Assembly (NCBI RefSeq): GCF_013166515.1
Contig: NZ_JABKKJ010000013.1
Coordinates: 1-64,000, forward strand
DNA length: 64,000 nt
Direction of reading: 5' to 3'
DNA from: Xylanibacter caecicola
GTDB taxonomy: Bacteria > Bacteroidota > Bacteroidia > Bacteroidales > Bacteroidaceae
Below, piece after piece: positions 58,634 to 64,000 of this stretch (position 1 is the first letter of the stretch; each line of letters begins with the position of its first letter). Both the position numbers and the translations under genes were made by a program. A model generated the notes under the pieces. That model saw only the letters and a list, made by a program, of their open reading frames with translations. It was not told where the DNA came from and did no database searches.

Positions 58634-58791
58634 ACAGTGGGGCGGCATGTCAGAGTGCCGTCTGTCATGGTAAATGTATGCCGGATGATATCTTCCGATG
58701 CAGATAATGGTTTGTCATATTTTTTGTCTGCACGGTGATACATCCGGTATTTTGTATAAACAGGTATTCGATATTGGTCGTATCAGTCCGG

Positions 58792-59712
58792 CTATGGGCA
58801 CATACTACCTTGCCGTGCCCCTGTTTTCTTGAGGTGGTTGGCAAGCAGATTGGCAAACTCGTGGTTCTTAAGTCCCCAGTCAGGGGCGATAAGAAGCTCT
58901 TTCGGCGACTGCGACACAAAGCGTTCCAGCACCATGTCTTTGCGCAGGTGTTGTATGTATCGGGTTATCAGACTTATGTATTCTTCTGCCGTGTACGTGT
59001 GGAAAGGATGCGCGGCGTATACCTCTGCAAGTCTTGTTCCGCGTATTATCTGCATCTGATGTATCTTCAGTATGTTCAGTTTTGTGGCAGATATCAGCGG
59101 TGCCTGCCTCAGACTCTCCTCCGCATCTTCTCCCGGCAGTCCGATGATGATGTGCCCTCCCGTCGTTATGCCGCGCTCCACGGTTCGTTCTATCGTGCGG
59201 CATGCACACTCGAATGTGTGCCCGCGGTTTATGCGGCGCAGCGTTTCGTCGTTTGCCGACTCTATCCCGTATTCCACAATCATGAACGTCCGGCGGTTAA
59301 GCTCTTCCAGATAGTCGAGCAACTTGTCGGGCATGCAGTCGGGGCGTGTGCCAATCACTATCCCCACCACATCTTCCGTGTCGAGTGCCTCCTCGTACAT
59401 GCGTTTCAAACGCTCCACACTTCCGTATGTATTAGTATAAGCCTGGAAATATGCCAGATATTTCATGTCGGGATATTTGCGTGCGAAAAACTCTTTGCCC
59501 GCTTCTATCTGGCTGCGTATGGAGCGCCCCGTGTCACAGTATGACGGGTTGAAGGTGCGGTTGTCGCAGTATATGCAGCCTCCGCGCCCTATGCTTCCGT
59601 CGCGGTTGGGGCACGACAGACCGGCGTTTATCGATATCTTCTGCACACGGAACGGGAACTGCGAGCGGAGCCATGTGCCGAAGTCATTGTATGGTGTGTT
59701 GTTGTCGTTCAT
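58792..59712 (-). CDS. TIGR01212-type radical SAM protein
   Basis: A 306-residue radical SAM enzyme. The cluster cysteines are in INAGLSCPNRDGSIGRGGC, then IYCDNRTF (CxxxxxxxxxCxxC arrangement of the YhcC type, about residues 29-50). VVGIVIGTRPDCMPDKLLDY, YGIESANDETLRRINRGHTF and GGHIIIGLPGEDAEESL follow the family order. The substrate is unknown; YhcC-like proteins are thought to modify a small molecule or RNA. It is monocistronic and convergent with the GldB-like gene (158-base spacer). Confidence 0.88.
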   Translation of the reverse strand: MNDNNTPYNDFGTWLRSQFPFRVQKISINAGLSCPNRDGSIGRGGCIYCDNRTFNPSYCDTGRSIRSQIEAGKEFFARKYPDMKYLAYFQAYTNTYGSVERLKRMYEEALDTEDVVGIVIGTRPDCMPDKLLDYLEELNRRTFMIVEYGIESANDETLRRINRGHTFECACRTIERTVERGITTGGHIIIGLPGEDAEESLRQAPLISATKLNILKIHQMQIIRGTRLAEVYAAHPFHTYTAEEYISLITRYIQHLRKDMVLERFVSQSPKELLIAPDWGLKNHEFANLLANHLKKTGARQGSMCP

Positions 59713-59856
59713 CTTTCAAACAGCTTGTTGTAAATGGCAATATTGTTGCAGCCGTAATGCCGCGTGTCGTTGCAGGTCATGCACGGTCGGGTGGCTGCTT
59801 TGCCCTTTTACACCATTATTAATTATAAATTATCAATTATAAATTACCAACGGGCA

Positions 59857-59887
59857 TTGCAAATATAACCAAAAAAAACTATCTTTG
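59857..59887 (+). promoter_or_regulatory. Promoter of the dipeptidyl peptidase
   Basis: TTG (59857-59859), 20 nt, then TATCTTTG (59880-59887): an exact Bacteroidales promoter 24 bases before the ATG at 59912. AATTATAAATTATCAATTAT words precede it. Confidence 0.8.
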
Positions 59888-59911
59888 TGGCACTAAACAA
59901 CAATAAAAGCA

Positions 59912-62119
59912 ATGAAAAGACTATTTATAATGTGTGTTTCATTTGTCATGGGCATGGCGAATATAGCCTCTGCCGACAACATCAGACTTGAAGATGTAAC
60001 GGGCGGAAAGCTTCGTGCCACGTATATCAGTGCCGTTACTCCGCTGCCCGACGGCGACAGCTATGCCTGTATCGACTCCAACGGAAAGAAGATTGTGTGC
60101 CACTCGTTCCGCACGGGACAGCAGACGGGAGTGCTGTTCGATGCCGACAACACCGTGGGAGAGAAGATAGAGAGTTTCGACAACTTCATCATGAGTCCCG
60201 ACGGAACCAAGATGCTTATACAGACCAACACCGTGCGCATATACCGCCGTTCGTTCACCGCCGTCTATTATATATATAATATAGGTACGCGCAAGCTTGA
60301 ACGCCTGTCCGACTACGGACCGCAGCAGTCGCCGGTATGGTCGCCCGACGGCAATCTCGTGGCGTTTGTACGCGACAACGACATATACCTTGTCAAGCTG
60401 CTCTATGGCAATGCGGAGAGCAGAGTGACTAAAGACGGAAAGAAAAACGAGGTGATAAACGGAATCCCCGACTGGGTGAACGAAGAAGAGTTCGGTTTCA
60501 ACACCGCCCTTACGTTCAATGCCGACGGCACCGTGCTGTGCTGGATACGCTATGACGAGACCAAGGTTCCGGTATATTCGCTCCAGATGTTCAAGGGCAT
60601 GAAGCCCGCACGCGATGAGTATTCGGTGTATCCCGGAGAGTATTCTTATAAGTATCCCAAGGCGGGACAGCAGAACTCAACCGTCTCCGTGCACAGTTTT
60701 GACATTCTGTCCAAGCAGACACGCAAGCTGCAGGTGCCTGTGGATGCCGACGGATACATACCCCGAATAAAGCCTACGGGCGATGCGCAGAACATAATAG
60801 TATATACGATGAACCGTCATCAGGATGTATTGTGTCTGTATTCTGTCAATCCCAAGAGCACCGTCAGCCGCCTGCTCATAAAAGAGAGCGTGCCTAAATA
60901 TGTGAAGGAAGAGGCAATGGAGGGCATACGCATTGTCGGAAACAATATCCTTGTGCCGAGCGACAGGGACGGATATGTGCAGCTTTATCTTTATGGCATC
61001 AACGGACAGTTGCAGCGAAGACTGACAACGGGCAACCGTGATGTCACTGCCCTCTACGGATTTGACGAGAAGACGGGCGACGTTTATTATCAGGCGGCAG
61101 GCAGAAGTCCGATGAACCGCGAGGTGTATGTCACGCGTAAAAACGGCAAGACAGAGTGTCTCACGCCGCGCGAGGGCTGGAATAATGCCGTGTTCAGTAC
61201 CGGATGCAAGTACTTCATCAACCAGTGGAGCGACATGAACACACCGTTTGAATATACCGTTTGCAGCAATTCGGGCAAGAAACTGGCGCAGCTCGAGGAC
61301 AACGGTGCACTGAAAAACAAGCTCTCGGCATATAGCTTGCCCCATAAAGAGATGTTCTCTTTCACCACCTCGGAGGGCGTGAAACTTAACGGTGTGATGA
61401 TAAAACCCGCCGGTTTTGACGCCGGAAAGAAGTATCCCGTCATCATGTGGCAGTACAGCGGACCGGGCAGCCAGCAGGTTGTTAACTCATGGAACCTGGG
61501 TTCGATGGGGCAGGGCGCCCTTTATGATGCTTATCTTACCGAGCAGGGATTTATCGTTGTGTGTGTAGACGGCAGAGGAACGGGCGGCAGAGGATCCGAG
61601 TTTGAGAAGTGTACGTATCTCAGTCTGGGCGACAAAGAGTCGAAAGACCAGGTCGAAACGGCGCTCTATCTCGGTTCGTTGCCATACGTGGACAAAGACA
61701 ATATTGGAATATGGGGTTGGAGCTACGGCGGATTCAACACGCTGATGAGCATGAGCGAGGGACGCAAGGTGTTCAAGGCGGGAGTGGCTGTTGCGCCTCC
61801 CACCGACTGGCGCTTTTACGACACGGTATACACCGAGCGCTTTATGCGCACGCCAAACGAGAACCCTCAGGGATATGACGACAATCCGATAAACCGTGCG
61901 GACAGGCTCAGCGGCGAACTGTTGCTGTGTCACGGACTGGCAGACGACAATGTACATCCGCAGAACCTGTATGAATACACCGAGGCACTTGTGCAGGCTG
62001 ACAAGGATTTCAAGATGAATGTGTATACCAACCGCAATCATAGCATCTATGGAGGAAAGACCCGCACGCATCTGTTGCGGCAGATAGCGGAGTTCTTCAA
62101 GGACAAGATGAAGAGATAA
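59912..62119 (+). CDS. S9 family prolyl dipeptidyl peptidase (DPP IV-like)
   Basis: A 735-residue secreted serine peptidase with a signal peptide (FIMCVSFVMGMANIASA, cleavage near residue 22). The N-terminal half is a beta-propeller with repeated SPDG/WSPDG turns (QQSPVWSPDGNLVAFVRDND). The C-terminal hydrolase domain has the nucleophile in IGIWGWSYGGFNTLMSM (Ser), the Asp in LLCHGLADDNVHPQN and the His in NRNHSIYGG. The WVNEEEF motif at about residue 190 is the DPP IV glutamate pair that holds the substrate N-terminus. It removes Xaa-Pro dipeptides in the periplasm. A DUF4861 gene follows 72 nt downstream and may be co-transcribed. Confidence 0.95.
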   Translation: MKRLFIMCVSFVMGMANIASADNIRLEDVTGGKLRATYISAVTPLPDGDSYACIDSNGKKIVCHSFRTGQQTGVLFDADNTVGEKIESFDNFIMSPDGTKMLIQTNTVRIYRRSFTAVYYIYNIGTRKLERLSDYGPQQSPVWSPDGNLVAFVRDNDIYLVKLLYGNAESRVTKDGKKNEVINGIPDWVNEEEFGFNTALTFNADGTVLCWIRYDETKVPVYSLQMFKGMKPARDEYSVYPGEYSYKYPKAGQQNSTVSVHSFDILSKQTRKLQVPVDADGYIPRIKPTGDAQNIIVYTMNRHQDVLCLYSVNPKSTVSRLLIKESVPKYVKEEAMEGIRIVGNNILVPSDRDGYVQLYLYGINGQLQRRLTTGNRDVTALYGFDEKTGDVYYQAAGRSPMNREVYVTRKNGKTECLTPREGWNNAVFSTGCKYFINQWSDMNTPFEYTVCSNSGKKLAQLEDNGALKNKLSAYSLPHKEMFSFTTSEGVKLNGVMIKPAGFDAGKKYPVIMWQYSGPGSQQVVNSWNLGSMGQGALYDAYLTEQGFIVVCVDGRGTGGRGSEFEKCTYLSLGDKESKDQVETALYLGSLPYVDKDNIGIWGWSYGGFNTLMSMSEGRKVFKAGVAVAPPTDWRFYDTVYTERFMRTPNENPQGYDDNPINRADRLSGELLLCHGLADDNVHPQNLYEYTEALVQADKDFKMNVYTNRNHSIYGGKTRTHLLRQIAEFFKDKMKR

Positions 62120-62191
62120 TGGGTATGCAATGAGTTGCAAAACTACTGAAATTTTAAAGAAAAGAACAGAATAACAATTATACTAAAGGAA

Positions 62192-63415
62192 ATGAAAACA
62201 TTTGGATTTATTGCCGTAACGACTTTCTGTATGATGCTTTTTGCACAGCAAACAGAAGCAAAGGACGTTACGATTACAGTGAAGAACAATGCCGATGTGC
62301 AGCGTCAGGAACTTGTGGAGGTAGACGCCGCAAGTGTTTACAAGACGCTCGGAATAGGCAAAGGCGAGCCTTTTATCGTAAGGAATGCGTTGGGACAGGA
62401 GGTTGCAGCACAGGTTACATACGACGGTAAGATACTCGTTGACGCTGCCGTGCGCCCCATGGGAACGGCGGTATTTACCATAACAAAGGGCACACCGAAG
62501 CCGATGAAGACATTTGTATGCGGCAAACAGTATCCCGAACGTGTGGACGATGTGGCATGGGAGAACGACCGTACTGCCTATCGTGTGTACGGACCGGCAC
62601 TTCAGCGCTCGGGCGAAAGGGCATTCGGAGTGGACGTATGGGTGAAGAACACTCCCGACCTTGAGGTTGACAAGCGGTATGTCACCGAGCTGTCAAACCA
62701 CCACAAGATACAGGAACTGAAGAAAGCAGGTAAGGACAGAGAAGCTCTTGAGATGACACAGGCGACGACTTACCATTATGACCACGGTTACGGACTGGAC
62801 TGCTACAAGGTCGGTCCGACACTGGGAGGCGGCGCTCCGGCTCTTATGGACGACAACGGATTAATCCTTCCGTACTGTTACAAGACATACGAGATACTCG
62901 ATAACGGTCCGCTCCGCTTTACGGTGAAGCTGGTTTACAATCCTGCAAAGATAGGAAAGGATGCCAATGTGGTTGAGAATCGTTTGCTGAGCCTTGACAA
63001 GGGAAGCAACTTTAACCGTATGGAGGTGTGGTTCGACGGTCTGACACAGCCCCGTAAACTGGCTGCCGGCGTGGTTATTCACAGTGAAGACACAGAGAGT
63101 GTAGTGCTCGGCAAGGATATGGTGTTGTATGCCGACCCGACGGACAATCCTGCTAAGCAGAACTTCCAGATATACGTAGGCGCCCTTTTCCCATACGGAA
63201 ACGTTGCCACTCAGCGTGTTGCCGATGCTGTTCCTGTAGACGGAGCGGCGGGTCATGCAGTGGGAGTTACCGAGTATAAGCCCGGTGAAAGGTTCGTATA
63301 TTATTTCGGCTCGGCATGGAGCAAGAACGACGTGCGCACGTTCAACGAATGGAAATTGCGTGCATCGGAGACAATAGATGCGCTCCGCACGCCTCTGAAG
63401 GTTACGGTAGAGTAA
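62192..63415 (+). CDS. Secreted DUF4861 family protein (second copy)
   Basis: A 407-residue protein with a signal peptide (FIAVTTFCMMLFAQQTEA, cleavage near residue 23). DVTITVKNNADVQRQELVEV, then RTAYRVYGPALQRSGERAFG and VDVWVKNTPD, TTYHYDHGYGLDCYKVGPTL and SWSKNDVRTFNEW-like SAWSKNDVRTFNEWKLRASE near the end are typical of the family. It is a clearer family member than the paralogue at 421-1653. It may act on or bind a glycan, but this is not shown. The promoter may be that of the peptidase. A large terminator follows. Confidence 0.82.
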   Translation: MKTFGFIAVTTFCMMLFAQQTEAKDVTITVKNNADVQRQELVEVDAASVYKTLGIGKGEPFIVRNALGQEVAAQVTYDGKILVDAAVRPMGTAVFTITKGTPKPMKTFVCGKQYPERVDDVAWENDRTAYRVYGPALQRSGERAFGVDVWVKNTPDLEVDKRYVTELSNHHKIQELKKAGKDREALEMTQATTYHYDHGYGLDCYKVGPTLGGGAPALMDDNGLILPYCYKTYEILDNGPLRFTVKLVYNPAKIGKDANVVENRLLSLDKGSNFNRMEVWFDGLTQPRKLAAGVVIHSEDTESVVLGKDMVLYADPTDNPAKQNFQIYVGALFPYGNVATQRVADAVPVDGAAGHAVGVTEYKPGERFVYYFGSAWSKNDVRTFNEWKLRASETIDALRTPLKVTVE

Positions 63416-63445
63416 CGATAAGGACGTAGAAATCCTTTTTATATA

Positions 63446-63523
63446 CGTCAAGACACGGAAAAACCGGACTGTTATGATTATTAATCATGAGTGTAAACAG
63501 TCCGGTTTTTCCGTGTCTTGACG
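63446..63523. terminator. Bidirectional terminator with 28-bp stem
   Basis: Positions 63446-63473 pair perfectly with 63496-63523 (28 bp), with a 22-nt loop that contains a smaller inverted repeat (ATGATTATTAATCAT). It lies 30 bases past the DUF4861 stop and 60 bases before the end of the convergent PqqD-like gene, so it ends transcripts from both sides. The stem is unusually long for an intrinsic terminator. Confidence 0.85.
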
Positions 63524-63582
63524 TTTGTTGAAGGCGGATTAATGACAGTCGGATGCCTTGCATCCCGACCGGCATCGCCGTA

Positions 63583-63849
63583 TCATTCTATTATTCCGAT
63601 TTTCTTCCATTCTTCGGTAAGTGCCGTTACATCCTTCAATGCCGTTTCTTTTTCCACATTATATTCCCTTGTCAGCAGTTCCGCAAGTTCCTCGCATGTG
63701 AACTCCCTGCCTGTAACTTCTTTCCACAAGTATGCCGACGACTCGTTCATGCTTATTATGTTGCTGAAATCGATGTTCTCTTTTCCCTCGGCAACGATAA
63801 TGTTCTCGCCGCACACGGTGCGCAGGTTAAACCCTTTTTTTGTTCTCAT
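63583..63849 (-). CDS. PqqD-family protein
   Basis: A protein of about 88 residues: MRTKKGFNLRTVCGENIIVA at the start and ISMNESSAYLWKEVTGREFT, then CEELAELLTREYNVEKETAL, DVTALTEEWKKIGIIE. This is the PqqD winged-helix fold, which acts as a peptide-recognition (RRE) subunit in RiPP pathways and occurs also beside glycan genes in Bacteroidales. The ATG at 63849 is preferred to that at 63882, which would add 11 basic residues. A partial gene follows upstream on the same strand; whether a radical SAM or kinase partner is there cannot be seen. Confidence 0.85.
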   Translation of the reverse strand: MRTKKGFNLRTVCGENIIVAEGKENIDFSNIISMNESSAYLWKEVTGREFTCEELAELLTREYNVEKETALKDVTALTEEWKKIGIIE

Positions 63850-63897
63850 TGTATGTATTATGTTTATTGTTTTTCTTTTCAATCCTTATGCCGCATG

Positions 63898-64000
63898 TCA
63901 TTTCGCGCCACCGAAAACCTTCATCCATATCCTCCGGTAGAAAGCCAGAAGATATCTGCGCACAGGTCGCAGACGTGTCCATACGTATGAATATATGCGC
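63898..64000 (-). CDS. Partial gene running off the right edge
   Basis: An open frame enters from the right and ends at TGA 63898-63900. Its visible 33 residues are basic and aromatic: RIYSYVWTRLRPVRRYLLAF then YRRIWMKVFGGAK. It would be the gene upstream of the PqqD-like gene on the same strand. No family can be named from so short a piece. Confidence 0.4.
   Translation of the reverse strand, partial: RIYSYVWTRLRPVRRYLLAFYRRIWMKVFGGAK

Overview
The window looks like a chromosomal segment of a Bacteroidales bacterium, most likely Prevotella or a close relative. The signs are promoters of the TTG-N20-TAnnTTTG type, an UpxY-type NusG regulator at the head of a surface-polysaccharide operon, a GldB-like lipoprotein, two secreted proteins with a Por/type IX-like C-terminal tail, two DUF4861 proteins, and a VapE / DUF4248 / HU-like / amidase block of the kind that sits in Bacteroides capsule loci. 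No rRNA, tRNA or CRISPR array was seen.

Layout. 0-2.2 kb: a secreted DUF4861 protein and a decayed XRE regulator. 2.2-9.3 kb: a tight, AT-rich five-gene operon on the minus strand (methyltransferase fold, small SF1 helicase, unrecognised 774-residue protein, DUF1848 protein, AlbA_2/Schlafen-like protein), an accessory and possibly defensive island. 10-13.3 kb: an ECF sigma factor / membrane anti-sigma candidate / periplasmic protein operon and an M20 dipeptidase. 13.5-17.9 kb: two secreted proteins sharing the same C-terminal tail; the leucine-rich-repeat one carries an in-frame amber codon.

18.3-57.2 kb is a large exopolysaccharide/capsule region, transcribed mostly right to left. It starts at a tyrosine recombinase and UpxY (57.2-55.2 kb). 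An ATPase plus partner gene pair follows. Then come CDP-3,6-dideoxyhexose synthesis (rfbH, rfbF, rfbG and a reductase), glycosyltransferases, a Wzx-type flippase, a Wzy/ligase-like protein, two acyltransferases, more glycosyltransferases, a cytidylyltransferase, a pyruvyl transferase, a serine acetyltransferase-like protein, an epimerase and LicD. A plus-strand VapE-DUF4248-HU-small membrane protein-amidase-lipoprotein block (28-33 kb) splits this operon from a second minus-strand glycosyltransferase set (18.3-27.2 kb) that includes a PssD/PssE pair and two nucleotidyltransferase-fold proteins. Two DUF4143 ATPases sit inside the second set.

The most striking pattern is a set of five tracts of exactly eight G (coding strand), each inside a different gene of the polysaccharide operon. 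Three genes are in frame (ON). The two acyltransferases are out of frame and each would be restored by one extra G. This looks like a slipped-strand phase-variation system acting on decoration enzymes of one glycan. A complete IS630 element with a canonical T_TTT_TTA frameshift signal has inserted in the last codons of one of these acyltransferases.

Across the window, intergenic spacers hold degenerate tandem repeats with a period of exactly 22 or 33 bp, i.e. multiples of 11. Long perfect palindromes and GATAAG-rich hairpin elements are also present. 57.8-64 kb holds ordinary housekeeping or secreted genes: GldB-like lipoprotein, TIGR01212-type radical SAM protein, S9 dipeptidyl peptidase, a second DUF4861 protein and a PqqD-like protein.
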